Counted from the stretch's first letter, positions 17,108-26,175 are shown. The stretch is DNA of 64,000 bases from JACCZH01 sp963729445 (GCA_963729445.1 CAVSNU010000003.1:248001-312000); one strand, 5' to 3'. Numbers and translations: made by a program. Notes: generated by a model not told the origin, from the sequence alone.

Positions 17108-18293
17108 GCCTCGCGAAGCCTTCGCGCTGTTGCGTCCGAACAAGACCGTGTTGCCCTTGATCGCAGTTGCGGGATCACGTGGGAAATCGACGGTTTCATG
17201 GATGCTTGAGGCGATAATCCGCGACTCCGGCGGGTCGGTTGCAAGCTGGCTAACCTCCGGGGTTTATGTCGACGGCGAACGCATGGAGGGCGAGCTCCGG
17301 CCGTGGTCACGGGTTCTCCTCGCCGCAAAATATGGTGAGCTCAACGCTGTGATCCAGGAGATGGAAGCGGCCATGGTGGTGGGAGCCGGTCTGCCCACCA
17401 AGACCTATCCGAGCGCTATTCTCACCACGATTTGCGGCAACGATGAGAGTTGCCGTCTCTCCATGTCAACAGAACTTGAAGAGCGTTCTCTCAAGACCGT
17501 CGTTGATGCCGTCCGCGACGACGGGATCATTGTGGCCAACGCGGATGACCTGAGTGTGGTGACCGCCGCGCAGACGTCGTCCGCGCGTGCGGTGCTTTTC
17601 GCTCTCCATCCGGAGAACCCAGTGTTGCAACGCCATCTCAGCGAAGGCAACTCCGCTGTGTGGGTCGACCGTGGGCTGATCGTTTATGGCGACACGGACG
17701 GTCAGCAGACGCTTGTGCCCGTCTCGGCTGTACCATCGACACTCGACGGCACGTTCATCTTCCAGATCCAGAACGCCATGGCGGCCGCGGCAATGGCGTT
17801 AGAGATAGGCGTTGACCCGTTGGTCGTGTCCCGCTGCCTGCGGCGATTTCGCCCCGAACCCTCGACTCAACCAGGCGCCTGTAACATCCTGGAGGCGAAG
17901 GGTGCCCGTATCGTTATTGATGCACCCACTCAGACCTGGTCGCTGAAGATGCTCGCCCGCGGAATCAAGCATCAGCCCCACCGGCGCACCATCGTGGTCA
18001 GTGGATCTTTCCCCAGCCTCTCTGCCCAGGACGCTCGCGAGGTGGGTCGTATTCTAGGCGGTCTGGGCGGTGTCGTGATTTTGCACGACGAAGGTGCGAC
18101 TGGCAACAAAATCGATTCCATGAAGGCAGGCGTGGCCGCGAACTCAGTTCCACCGCTCATGCTTGTTCGCGAATCCGAAGTAGCAGCCGTCGATCAACTG
18201 CTCCAAACGATCGGCGCTGGCGATACTGCTCTTATTCTGGCGGACCATCCAAGCAGCGTCCTCGAACAGATCATGACTTTTAGTACGAGCTAA
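17079..18293 (+). CDS. Orphan Mur-ligase-like ATP-dependent ligase (PgsB/CapB- or cyanophycin-synthetase-like)
   Basis: A 404-residue stand-alone Mur-ligase-type protein. The P-loop is AGSRGKSTVSWML near residues 31-43; RGKST instead of GTNGKTT recalls PgsB/CapB, the poly-gamma-glutamate ligase. A middle-domain ATP site (QNAMAAAAMALEIGVDP, about 232-248) and a C-terminal Rossmann-like third domain follow (IDAPTQTWSLKMLARGI; the start DLRRRP-type Mur motifs are absent). No ATP-grasp half and no pgsC/pgsA genes are present, so a cyanophycin or gamma-PGA role is not shown. Start at 17079 overlaps rdgB by 29 nt; an ATG at 17088 is possible. Substrate unknown. Confidence 0.7.
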   Translation: MAQMSSVGDKPREAFALLRPNKTVLPLIAVAGSRGKSTVSWMLEAIIRDSGGSVASWLTSGVYVDGERMEGELRPWSRVLLAAKYGELNAVIQEMEAAMVVGAGLPTKTYPSAILTTICGNDESCRLSMSTELEERSLKTVVDAVRDDGIIVANADDLSVVTAAQTSSARAVLFALHPENPVLQRHLSEGNSAVWVDRGLIVYGDTDGQQTLVPVSAVPSTLDGTFIFQIQNAMAAAAMALEIGVDPLVVSRCLRRFRPEPSTQPGACNILEAKGARIVIDAPTQTWSLKMLARGIKHQPHRRTIVVSGSFPSLSAQDAREVGRILGGLGGVVILHDEGATGNKIDSMKAGVAANSVPPLMLVRESEVAAVDQLLQTIGAGDTALILADHPSSVLEQIMTFSTS

Positions 18294-18384
18294 CTCCCAT
18301 GCCGTTTAAGACGTCTTGCTAATGAGATCTTATCTGGGATATGTAGCCCCGCGTGAGTTCTGGATGCTGAGGCGCCCCTCATAA

Positions 18385-21300
18385 TTAATCAGCCACCAAT
18401 TGAGCCGCCTCGTCTGCTCGCTCCTCGGACAGCACGCCAACGCGACCTTCACCCACGATGTCAGCCATCGCCCGCTGGAGATCCCTGCACCAATCCACCT
18501 GGAAACCTGACCGCAGTACACGCTGGCGGTCGCCGAGATTCAATCGAATGTAGAGATGATCGTCGCCTGGAAACTCGCGGCATAGAGACGCAAGCCGGTT
18601 CATGGCGCTGACGTCGTCGTTGAGGTTTGCGTTGCGGTAGATTGTCACCATGACCTGGGTCGGAGGTGTGACAATCGTTGCTTCTTCAACCTCAAACGCA
18701 TGTATCTCATCCACGATAAGCTGCAGGCTGTCGTTACGCTCGTCCACTTTTGCCTGGATCGTCACCGCAGCGTCTTCGTGAAGCTGAGAGACACAACGGT
18801 CATAAGCTTCCGGGAAGAGTACGGCCTCCATAACGCCCGTAAGGTCCTCGATCTCGACAATCGCCATGGTCCTGTTTTTGCGCGTGACGATACGGCGGAT
18901 CGAGCGGATCATCGCGAGCAACTGCACGCTCTCTCCGACCAGATCACTCTCAATGCCGACGAGAGGTTGAAACACCTTGCCGGATGCGCGCGCAGCCGCG
19001 TACAGATCCGTCAACGGATTCTCGGTGAGGTACACACCCAGGTATTCCTTCTCCCAGGCGAGTAACGTCTTTTTCGGGATAGGATCGCCGGTCACCAGGT
19101 TCGTTGCTGCCGCGAGCGGTGCGATCTCCTGCCCACCGAACAGATCCATCTGGCCGCGCTGCGCGGCCTTTTGTTGACTCTGCGCCGCTGAATAGACACT
19201 CTCCAGACTTGCCAACAGGTCTGCCCTCGACCCGAAGTCTTCCATCGCGCCGCATTTGATCAGACTCTCCAGCAGTCGCTTGTTCACGCTGCGCGAGTCG
19301 ACCGCCTTGCACAGGTCAAAGAGTGTGGCGAAGCGCCCGTCGGGATGGTCCGCTCGAGCTTCGACGATCGAGCCCACAGCGGCCTCGCCCACGTTCTTAA
19401 CGATTGCGAGCCCGAAACGAACCGCCGGGCAGCCGTCATCAAGAAACTCGACGTCGAACTGAACACCGCTGCGATTAATGTCGGGTTTGAGCACCGGGAT
19501 CTCTTGCTTCTGGCACTCGGAAACAGCTGCGGCGACGCGGGCAGCCGGTCCGGACGGGTGACTTGCCGCGAGCCGCAGAACAGCCGCCATGTACTCCGCA
19601 GGGTAATTCGCCTTCAGGTACGCGGTTTGATACGAGATGGTGCCGTAGCAGACGGCGTGTGCCTTGTTAAAGGCGTAACCGGCGAATGGCTCAATGAGAT
19701 CGAATATCTTCTCCCCGTCGGCCTTCGTGTAACCCTTCTCTTGCGCGCCTTTGAGGAACCGCTCACGCTCGGCGCGCATTTTTTCCGGGATCTTCTTACC
19801 CATCGCCTTACGCATGATGTCGGCTTCACCGAGCGTATAGCCGGCGAAACGCTGCGCGATCAGCAACACCTGGTCCTGATACACGATGACCCCATAGGTT
19901 TCATCGAGAATGTCTGCCAGGTCCGGATGCGGATGCTGAATCGCCTCGGCACCATGTTTGGCGCGGCAGAAGCGCGGGATGTGCTGCATCGGGCCCGGAC
20001 GATAGAGCGCGACCATAGCGGACAGCTCTGAAATCGAGTTTGGGCGAAGCTCCTGGATGTAACGGCGCATACCGGCGCTCTCAAGCTGGAAGACACCGAA
20101 CGTCTCTCCTGCAGCGAGCATGGCATACGTCTTCTGATCTCCGTCTGGAAAATTCTTCGGGTCAATCGAGATGCCACGAGTCTGGCGTACGATCTCTACC
20201 GCTTCTCCAAGGATTGTCAGGTTTGACAATCCCAGGAAGTCCATCTTGAGCAGGCCAATCTCGGCGACCGTTTCCATCGGGAACTGGGTCGTCGGCAAGC
20301 TGTCTTCATCACCACCGCGTGCGGCTCGCTGCAGCGGCAGATGATCGACGAGGGGGTCACGGCTGATAACGATTCCAGCCGCATGGGTGCCAGCGTGACG
20401 GGCGATGCCTTCCAGACGCTGAGCACGGTCCACCAGATCATGTACCTGCGGGTCATCAGCGTACAATTTGCGCATCTCCCCGCTCTCAGCGAGCGCTCGC
20501 TCCAGCGTCATGTTGAGAGATTGCGGAATGAGGCGCGCGACCCGATCCACGTCCGCGTGCATCCAGCCCAAAGCTCGCCCGGTGTCGCGTAGCGACGCTT
20601 TCGCTCCCATCGTCCCAAACGTCACGATCTGAGCTACGCGGTCTCGTCCGTACTTCTGGGCAACGTACTCGATCACCTCGGCGCGCTGATTATCGGCAAA
20701 GTCCATGTCGATGTCCGGCATTTCGCGGCGTTCGAGATTCAGGAAGCGCTCAAAGACGAGCCGGTTCTCGATCGGATCGATGTCGGTTATGCCGAGGGTG
20801 TAGAGCACGATACTCGCGGCAGCGGAGCCACGCACGCCAAACGGAATTCCTCGGTCGCGCGCGAACATGGCGAAGTCTCGAACGATCAACAGGTAGCTTG
20901 GAAAGCCGGTTTGCTCGATAACATAGAGCTCGTACTCGAGCCGCTCGCGAATCTCTTCGGTCGGCTCCCCGTAACGCCCAGGAAGACCTTCCCAACAGAG
21001 CTGGGCCAGGTACTCCTGCGCTGACAGCCCTTCTGGAATATCGGGCTCCGGGAGATGTAAACGTCCAAAATCGAGATCAAACGCGCAACGCTCGGCAACC
21101 CTGACCGTGTTCGACAGGGCACCGGGAATATCGCCGAATAGCGCTTCCATTTCCTCACCGGATTTGAAGTAGAGCTGGTCGGTGCTCATCTTCATCCGGT
21201 TGGGGTCGTCCACGGTCCGGTTCATTTGGATACAGACCAGCAGATCCTGGATGGCTGCATCCTCCTGGTTGAGATAGTGGACGTCATTGGCAGCCACGAT

Positions 21301-21891
21301 CGGGATATCATGTCTGCGCGCATAGTCCACGAGCTGCGGTAACACCTGCTTCTGTTCGGGGATACCGTGGTCTTGAAGCTCTATATAGAAATGATCCGGT
21401 CCAAAAATCTCCCGCAGCTGCTTGCCTACGCGCTCTGCTTCATCCGTGTTTCCGGCGCGGAAGTTCGCGGCGAGCGGCCCCTGCAGACAGGCAGACGTGC
21501 AGATCAGGCCCTCACGGTGCTCGTTGAGCATGTCCAGGTCAATCCGCGGGCGATAGTAGAAGCCTTCAAGGCTCGCCCTGCTGGAGAGCTTCAAAAGGTT
21601 GCGATACCCGCGCTCATTCTCGGCCAGCAGGACCATGTGATACGGGGATCGATCGCTGCGATCATCGATGGTCTTCCGCGCGACGTAAGCCTCAACCCCG
21701 ATCACCGGGTTCAGGTCGTGGGCCCGGGCGGCCTTGTACCATTCCAGCACACCATACATGACGCCGTGGTCGGTAATGGCTACGTGCTCCATCCCGAACT
21801 CTTTCGCCCGGACCATGTAGTCATTAATCCTGCCAAGGCCGTCGAGCAATGAATACTCGGTATGCAGGTGCAGGTGTGCGAACTCCGGCAT
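18385..21891 (-). CDS. dnaE: DNA polymerase III alpha subunit
   Basis: Replicative polymerase of the C family. The 1168-residue product has the normal DnaE1 length and no intein. In order: N-terminal PHP domain (HLHTEYSLLDG at 6-16, ITDHGVMYG), palm with catalytic PDIDMDFAD near residue 395, fingers with GVIVYQDQVLLIAQ and ADIMRKAMGKK near 690-710, helix-hairpin-helix, and a C-terminal OB fold (TMAIVEIEDLTGVMEAVLF near 1010). It is convergent with the Mur-ligase gene; the 91-bp gap shows no strong terminator. Transcribed from the spacer shared with the upstream XRE regulator. Confidence 0.97.
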   Translation of the reverse strand: MPEFAHLHLHTEYSLLDGLGRINDYMVRAKEFGMEHVAITDHGVMYGVLEWYKAARAHDLNPVIGVEAYVARKTIDDRSDRSPYHMVLLAENERGYRNLLKLSSRASLEGFYYRPRIDLDMLNEHREGLICTSACLQGPLAANFRAGNTDEAERVGKQLREIFGPDHFYIELQDHGIPEQKQVLPQLVDYARRHDIPIVAANDVHYLNQEDAAIQDLLVCIQMNRTVDDPNRMKMSTDQLYFKSGEEMEALFGDIPGALSNTVRVAERCAFDLDFGRLHLPEPDIPEGLSAQEYLAQLCWEGLPGRYGEPTEEIRERLEYELYVIEQTGFPSYLLIVRDFAMFARDRGIPFGVRGSAAASIVLYTLGITDIDPIENRLVFERFLNLERREMPDIDMDFADNQRAEVIEYVAQKYGRDRVAQIVTFGTMGAKASLRDTGRALGWMHADVDRVARLIPQSLNMTLERALAESGEMRKLYADDPQVHDLVDRAQRLEGIARHAGTHAAGIVISRDPLVDHLPLQRAARGGDEDSLPTTQFPMETVAEIGLLKMDFLGLSNLTILGEAVEIVRQTRGISIDPKNFPDGDQKTYAMLAAGETFGVFQLESAGMRRYIQELRPNSISELSAMVALYRPGPMQHIPRFCRAKHGAEAIQHPHPDLADILDETYGVIVYQDQVLLIAQRFAGYTLGEADIMRKAMGKKIPEKMRAERERFLKGAQEKGYTKADGEKIFDLIEPFAGYAFNKAHAVCYGTISYQTAYLKANYPAEYMAAVLRLAASHPSGPAARVAAAVSECQKQEIPVLKPDINRSGVQFDVEFLDDGCPAVRFGLAIVKNVGEAAVGSIVEARADHPDGRFATLFDLCKAVDSRSVNKRLLESLIKCGAMEDFGSRADLLASLESVYSAAQSQQKAAQRGQMDLFGGQEIAPLAAATNLVTGDPIPKKTLLAWEKEYLGVYLTENPLTDLYAAARASGKVFQPLVGIESDLVGESVQLLAMIRSIRRIVTRKNRTMAIVEIEDLTGVMEAVLFPEAYDRCVSQLHEDAAVTIQAKVDERNDSLQLIVDEIHAFEVEEATIVTPPTQVMVTIYRNANLNDDVSAMNRLASLCREFPGDDHLYIRLNLGDRQRVLRSGFQVDWCRDLQRAMADIVGEGRVGVLSEERADEAAQLVAD

Positions 21892-22068
21892 GAATTCCTC
21901 CGCGATTTTCGGTCATGGGGCGGGCGCTACGTTACGTCGCCGCGGGCGCAACCAAACGGTTGCCGTCCAGGGCCGGCGATTCATACGCACGTGAAAACCC
22001 GTTCGTACGCCCTAGTTTAACCTGCAAGACCGTCACTGGCGATGTGTCGTGATCGGACAGGGCCGCGT

Positions 22069-22512
22069 CTAGTCAGCGGCGACGATCGACTCGTGGGCGC
22101 GCGCACCTTTGTCCCAGCTGGACGAGGAAGCACGATGCGCTTGCCGGATGAGGAGCGAGATCGCGGCTCGAAGGTCCTCCCGCACGTCGTCTGGCACAGA
22201 CCCGTTCTGAAGAATGCCGAGCATTTCGCCAACGACCGGCTCAGCAGCCAGCAGGTTCTCTATCCGCGCCGGCATGAACCCGGCAGAGGCCAGCAGCGCG
22301 TCCGCCTTGATACCGTCAAGCGCGAGTGCCTCGCCCAACTTGACGACAGCGTCGCGCGTGGGGGTTCGCGTGCCGCTCTCCAGCCGGCTCACATACGAGT
22401 GGTCAAACCCTGCCGCCGCGGCCAGCCGGCTCTGCGACAGCCCCTTCAGCTCGCGGCACTGGCGCAATGCGACCGAAAAGACTCCAGACGTAGCTTGCTG
22501 TCGATCTTCCAT
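22069..22512 (-). CDS. XRE-family helix-turn-helix transcriptional regulator
   Basis: A 147-residue predicted DNA-binding regulator. An HTH_3 domain spans about residues 13-68: LRQCRELKGLSQSRLAAAAG, then FDHSYVSRLESGTRTPTRD, a typical recognition helix. The C-terminal half has no recognised sensor domain. ATG at 22510-22512 was chosen because GGAGGT lies 10 bp upstream; the frame is open 35 codons further but that part overlaps the palindromes described below. The paired inverted repeats at 22576-22609, at its own promoter region, are candidates for autoregulation. Ligand and targets unknown. Confidence 0.85.
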   Translation of the reverse strand: MEDRQQATSGVFSVALRQCRELKGLSQSRLAAAAGFDHSYVSRLESGTRTPTRDAVVKLGEALALDGIKADALLASAGFMPARIENLLAAEPVVGEMLGILQNGSVPDDVREDLRAAISLLIRQAHRASSSSWDKGARAHESIVAAD

Positions 22513-22575
22513 GGATTCGTACCTCCGCAACGCTCTCAACCTGCCGTGCTCCGTCTCGCCCCAGAGCTGTTGCCT

Positions 22576-22609
22576 GCGAACGAACGCATCGTTCGCCTGT
22601 GTGACACAG
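22576..22609. promoter_or_regulatory. Two adjoining palindromes upstream of the XRE gene (candidate operator)
   Basis: GCGAACGA (22576-22583), 5-nt centre, TCGTTCGC (22589-22596) is a perfect 8-bp inverted repeat, immediately followed by CTGTGTGACACAG (22597-22609), a perfect 13-bp palindrome. On the minus strand a weak TTGACC-17-TAGGCT promoter candidate lies just outside and would start transcription within the palindrome. Placement suits autorepression by the downstream XRE protein; this is inference. Confidence 0.5.
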
Positions 22610-22650
22610 CCTAACATAGAGGTGACAGGGGGTCAAGCGTTCAGGACGAA

Positions 22651-22659
22651 TTGTCCACA
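22651..22659 (+). promoter_or_regulatory. DnaA-box-like site
   Basis: TTGTCCACA is identical to the DnaA box favoured in GC-rich bacteria and one change from TTATCCACA. Only one such site was seen here, so this is not an origin; a regulatory DnaA site or chance match are both possible. Confidence 0.35.
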
Positions 22660-22692
22660 GTTGGGCCATTGGCGACAGCATCATGACAGTTA

Positions 22693-22774
22693 CACGACAG
22701 TCGTGACCTTCCAGTTATCGTCGTGGCGGGATCCAATGGCGCACATTGGATGGCCTATGCCCTGCCAGGCAGGG
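22693..22774. repeat. Three further perfect inverted repeats before fchA
   Basis: CACGAC-A-GTCGTG (22693-22705), ATCCAATG-5 nt-CATTGGAT (22731-22751) and CCCTGCC-A-GGCAGGG (22760-22774). Each pair has its own unrelated sequence. With the two near the XRE gene they make five perfect inverted repeats in 200 bp of the spacer between the divergent XRE and fchA genes. They may be protein-binding sites or RNA hairpins in an fchA leader. Confidence 0.5.
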
Positions 22775-22850
22775 TCTTAACCTCAGAGGGGCCGGCTCAT
22801 GGGACCACGACGCCCACTGCGTGAGCGCGAGGACGTGAAAAAGTCGATGC

Positions 22851-22856
22851 TATACT
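22851..22856 (+). promoter_or_regulatory. Candidate -10 box for fchA-folD-fhs
   Basis: TATACT lies 49 bp before the fchA start codon in an otherwise gene-free stretch. No good -35 is seen 16-18 bp upstream, so activation by a regulator or an alternative promoter is possible. Confidence 0.4.
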
Positions 22857-22904
22857 CGGCTCAAATGCGTAGATCCTGGAGATTCAGTAGGTGGAGGTAA
22901 GATT

Positions 22905-23579
22905 TTGGCGCTAGATCAGCGCGATCTCCCGCTATCGCTCGAAACAATCGAGTCATTCAATACGAAGGTGGCCGACCCTTCCTTCTTTTGTGGAGGGGGC
23001 AGCGTCGCCGCGATCACCGGCTCAAATGCCGCCGCGTTGACCTTGCTGGTCATGCGCCTCAACGCGGACCGGAAAGCGAATCGCGAACGAAAGGTCGACA
23101 TTGAACAGAGTATCGGTGAGGTCGAAGAACTGCAGCGGAGCCTCTACAGGGCCGCTGATCGCGACCTGGCTGTCCTCGACGCCCTGTTGCAAGCGCAACG
23201 CCAGATGAAGCAAACCGGCGAGCGGCAGGGCTACCAGGCCTCGCTGGTCGCGGCGGCGAAGACGCCGTACGAAATCTGCCAGCATTGCCATCGCTTGTTG
23301 GAAATTATCGAGAAACAGCTGCCAATCGCCTCGCGCTTCACGGTCAGCGACCTGGGAGCGGCCGCAGAGCTTGCGATGGGCGCGATAAGAGGAGCAATCT
23401 TGACGACCGACGTCAACATCGCGTTACTACGCGAAGAACCCGGGTGCGACCCAGGAGAGATCGATGCGCTGGAGAGCGCTGCAGTCGAGATCGTACGCGC
23501 GTCCAGCGACATCGCCAGGCGCGTTGCAACAGAATCGAGCGACTCCATATTTCGGGCGTCGAAGGGGCAGCCGTCGTGA
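22905..23579 (+). CDS. fchA: Methenyltetrahydrofolate cyclohydrolase / formimino-THF cyclodeaminase family
   Basis: FTCD_C-family protein. Members either deaminate 5-formimino-THF or hydrolyse 5,10-methenyl-THF to 10-formyl-THF (FchA). The 224-residue all-helical product shows the glycine-rich FCGGGSVAAITGSNAAAL motif at about 28-45 and a DLGAAAELAMGAIRGAI segment near 148-164. TTG start at 22905 has GGAGGT 7 bp upstream. It overlaps folD by 4 nt (GTGA) and precedes fhs. No histidine-degradation genes are near, so the cyclohydrolase role is favoured, especially because the neighbouring FolD lacks cyclohydrolase residues. Confidence 0.88.
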   Translation: MALDQRDLPLSLETIESFNTKVADPSFFCGGGSVAAITGSNAAALTLLVMRLNADRKANRERKVDIEQSIGEVEELQRSLYRAADRDLAVLDALLQAQRQMKQTGERQGYQASLVAAAKTPYEICQHCHRLLEIIEKQLPIASRFTVSDLGAAAELAMGAIRGAILTTDVNIALLREEPGCDPGEIDALESAAVEIVRASSDIARRVATESSDSIFRASKGQPS

Positions 23580-24487
23580 CTCATGCCGTGCTTGACGGGA
23601 GGCGGGTTGCGCGTGACCTAAAAGCGCGCGCGCTTGACGAATTACAAGAGCTCCGCGAACAAGGCGAGCCGACGCCATCGCTATCGATCCTGAGGGTCGG
23701 GGACGACCGAAGCTCGGGCGCCTATGAGAAGGCAATCTTTAGAGCGGGCCATGGAGTTGGGATCGGTGTCGAGTCCGTCCATCTACCGGAGACCGTCAGC
23801 CAGGAGGAGCTGAATAGAACCATCGATCTCTTGAATAGGGATCAGTCCGTGCACGGCATCATCGTGCTGCAACCCTTACCTCCACATCTCGATCGAGTCG
23901 AGGTCTCGGACCGGCTGGATCCGTTAAAAGACGTAGACGGAATCACGACGTTTAACGCAGGTCGGCTCTTCCACGACGACCGGGATGTCCTGGCGCCATC
24001 AACACCGGCCGGAGGAATGGCACTCCTGAAGTACTACGACATCGACATCGAAGGCCGGCATGCCGTGGTTGTTGGGCGAAGCCCGGTGGTAGGCAAGCCC
24101 ATGGCTCTCATGTTGTTAGCCGCGAACGCGACTGTCTCCATTTGCCATTCCAGAACCCCCAATCTGGCGGCGATGACCAGGCAAGCAGACATCCTCGTTA
24201 CTGCGGCCGGCCGGCCGCGGACGATCACCGCGGACATGGTCAAGCCTGGCGCCGTGGTTGTCGATTTCGGGGTGAACTTTATCGATGGTGCGATGACCGG
24301 TGATGTGGACTACGATGCGGTGAGCCGGATCGCAGGGGGTATTACCCCTGTGCCCGGTGGAACCGGACGTGTTACGACCATGGTGCTGGTTCGCAACACG
24401 ATCAAGGCGATGCGCTTGCAACGGAAGCGAGCCGCAAACACACGGCCTGTTCTTGAAATTGTTCACCGCAGGGAAGGTTCTTCATGA
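23576..24487 (+). CDS. folD: FolD-like methylenetetrahydrofolate dehydrogenase, probably without cyclohydrolase activity
   Basis: 303-residue FolD-family protein oxidising 5,10-methylene-THF to methenyl-THF. Start is the GTG 23576-23578 overlapping the fchA stop. Tyr50 of the active site and Asp121 (KDVDG) are present, and the NADP-binding region GRSPVVGKPMALMLL and CHSRT are intact. However the position of the catalytic lysine (Tyr-x3-Lys) is Ile54, and the invariant V-Q-L-P-L-P is V-L-Q-P-L-P, putting Leu at the catalytic Gln98 position. The C-terminal PGGVGPMT is GGTGRVT. In characterised FolD proteins that lysine is required for cyclohydrolysis. Overlaps fhs by 4 nt. Confidence 0.9.
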   Translation: MTHAVLDGRRVARDLKARALDELQELREQGEPTPSLSILRVGDDRSSGAYEKAIFRAGHGVGIGVESVHLPETVSQEELNRTIDLLNRDQSVHGIIVLQPLPPHLDRVEVSDRLDPLKDVDGITTFNAGRLFHDDRDVLAPSTPAGGMALLKYYDIDIEGRHAVVVGRSPVVGKPMALMLLAANATVSICHSRTPNLAAMTRQADILVTAAGRPRTITADMVKPGAVVVDFGVNFIDGAMTGDVDYDAVSRIAGGITPVPGGTGRVTTMVLVRNTIKAMRLQRKRAANTRPVLEIVHRREGSS

Positions 24488-26175
24488 AGTCGGATATCGA
24501 AATTGCCTCGGGCGCGGTCCTCAAACCGATTCAGCAAGTCGCATCCACACTGGGCCTCATCGAGGACGATCTTGAGCCCTATGGACGCTACAAGGCCAAA
24601 ATCAACCTATCGACGCTAGATCGAGTTGGCGATCGGCCACAGGGCAAATACGTCGTCGTCACCGCCATCACGCCAACTCCGCTTGGAGAAGGAAAGACGA
24701 CGACGACGGTGGGGCTGGGTCAGGCACTGGCGGCTATCGGCGAACGATCGATCATCGCTATTCGACAGCCATCTCTGGGACCGGTGTTCGGTATCAAAGG
24801 GGGAGCGGCCGGTGGCGGATATTCCCAGGTCATCCCGATGGAGGATTTCAACCTTCATCTCACCGGCGACAGCCACGCGGTGACGACCGCTCACAACCTG
24901 TGTGCGGCGTTCCTGGACAACGCGCTTTTCCACCGTAACGAACTGGACATCGACCCGAGCTCGATCAGCTGGAGGCGTGTGCTGGACGTCAATGATCGCG
25001 CGCTCCGAGAAATCGTGATCGGCCTTGGCGAGGGTAACGGGGTTACTCGGCAATCGGGTTTCGACATCACCGCTTCATCGGAAGTCATGGCCATCCTGGC
25101 GCTCTCGACGAGCCTTCAAGATCTGCGCCAGCGGCTGGGCAAGATCGTCCTGGGGCAGACCCGGGATCGGCGACCCGTGACTGCGGAGGATATTGGGGTA
25201 GCTGGAGCTATGGCCGTTGTGATGCGCGACGCGATCAAGCCCAACCTGCTGCAGACGCTCGAGAACACACCCGCACTGGTGCACGCCGGTCCATTCGGCA
25301 ACATTGCGCACGGCAACTCGTCGATTGTGGCCGACCAGATTGGCCTGAAGCTCGCCGACATCCTCGTCACCGAGGCGGGCTTCGGCGCGGATCTGGGCGG
25401 AGAGAAATTCTTTAACATCAAATGCCGGGTTAGTGGACTGCGGCCGGACGCCGCGGTCCTGGTCGCAACGGTGCGTGCCCTCAAATCGCATAGCGGTCGG
25501 TTCAAGATCGTTGCCGGCAAGCCGCTCGATCCAGGACTCACCGAAGAGAACCTTGATGCATTGAGAGCGGGTCTCGGCAACCTGGTGAAACAGATTGAAA
25601 TCGTCAAACGACACGGCGTCCCTGTGGTCGTAGCAATTAATCACTTCCCAACTGACAGCGAAGCCGAGATCGAGCTCATCCGCTGCGCGAGCCTCGAAGC
25701 CGGCGCATGTGCTGCGCCCGTCAGCAAAGTCTTTGCGGAGGGCGGAGCCGGTGGGCGTGAGCTGGCCGAGGAGACGGTTCGCGCAGCCCGGGCTGGGTCG
25801 GCGTTTGAGCACCTGTACCCTCTCGACATTCCGATCAAGTCCAAGATCGAGACCATCGCGCGGGAGATCTACGGTGCGGATACCGTGTCCTACTCTCGTG
25901 CTGCTGAGCGGCAGATCCGTAGCCACACCCGCTTGGGATATGACACCTTGCCCATCTGTATGGCCAAGACACACCTCTCATTGAGTGGCGATCCAAATCT
26001 GGTTGGCCGGCCGGAAGGGTTCGACCTGCACATTCGCGAGGTACGAGCCTCGGTGGGCGCAGGGTTCGTTTATCCCATTGTTGGGGAAATGCGCACCATG
26101 CCTGGGTTAGGCGCGTCTCCAGGAGGCACTAGAGTCGATCTGGATGCAGACGGTAACGTTAAAGGTTTATTCTAA
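24484..26175 (+). CDS. fhs: Formate-tetrahydrofolate ligase
   Basis: ATP-dependent ligase joining formate to THF as 10-formyl-THF, reversible in some fermenters. The 563-residue product has the usual length. The P-loop-like TPTPLGEGKTTTTVGLGQAL lies near residues 63-82, followed by RQPSLGPVFGIKGGAAGGGY near 96-115, and PGLGASPGG at the C-terminus. ATG overlaps the folD stop. With fchA and folD it completes a three-enzyme route between methylene-THF and formate; no Wood-Ljungdahl carbonyl-branch genes are present in the window. Confidence 0.97.
   Translation: MKSDIEIASGAVLKPIQQVASTLGLIEDDLEPYGRYKAKINLSTLDRVGDRPQGKYVVVTAITPTPLGEGKTTTTVGLGQALAAIGERSIIAIRQPSLGPVFGIKGGAAGGGYSQVIPMEDFNLHLTGDSHAVTTAHNLCAAFLDNALFHRNELDIDPSSISWRRVLDVNDRALREIVIGLGEGNGVTRQSGFDITASSEVMAILALSTSLQDLRQRLGKIVLGQTRDRRPVTAEDIGVAGAMAVVMRDAIKPNLLQTLENTPALVHAGPFGNIAHGNSSIVADQIGLKLADILVTEAGFGADLGGEKFFNIKCRVSGLRPDAAVLVATVRALKSHSGRFKIVAGKPLDPGLTEENLDALRAGLGNLVKQIEIVKRHGVPVVVAINHFPTDSEAEIELIRCASLEAGACAAPVSKVFAEGGAGGRELAEETVRAARAGSAFEHLYPLDIPIKSKIETIAREIYGADTVSYSRAAERQIRSHTRLGYDTLPICMAKTHLSLSGDPNLVGRPEGFDLHIREVRASVGAGFVYPIVGEMRTMPGLGASPGGTRVDLDADGNVKGLF

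Noticed and set aside
22582..22594. GAAC-5 nt-GTTC as a third LexA box
   Set aside because: Spacing is 5 not 4, and the site forms part of a longer unrelated 8-bp inverted repeat.
25075..25974. 299-codon frame antisense to fhs
   Set aside because: Long antisense frame caused by GC-rich codon bias; fhs itself is beyond doubt.
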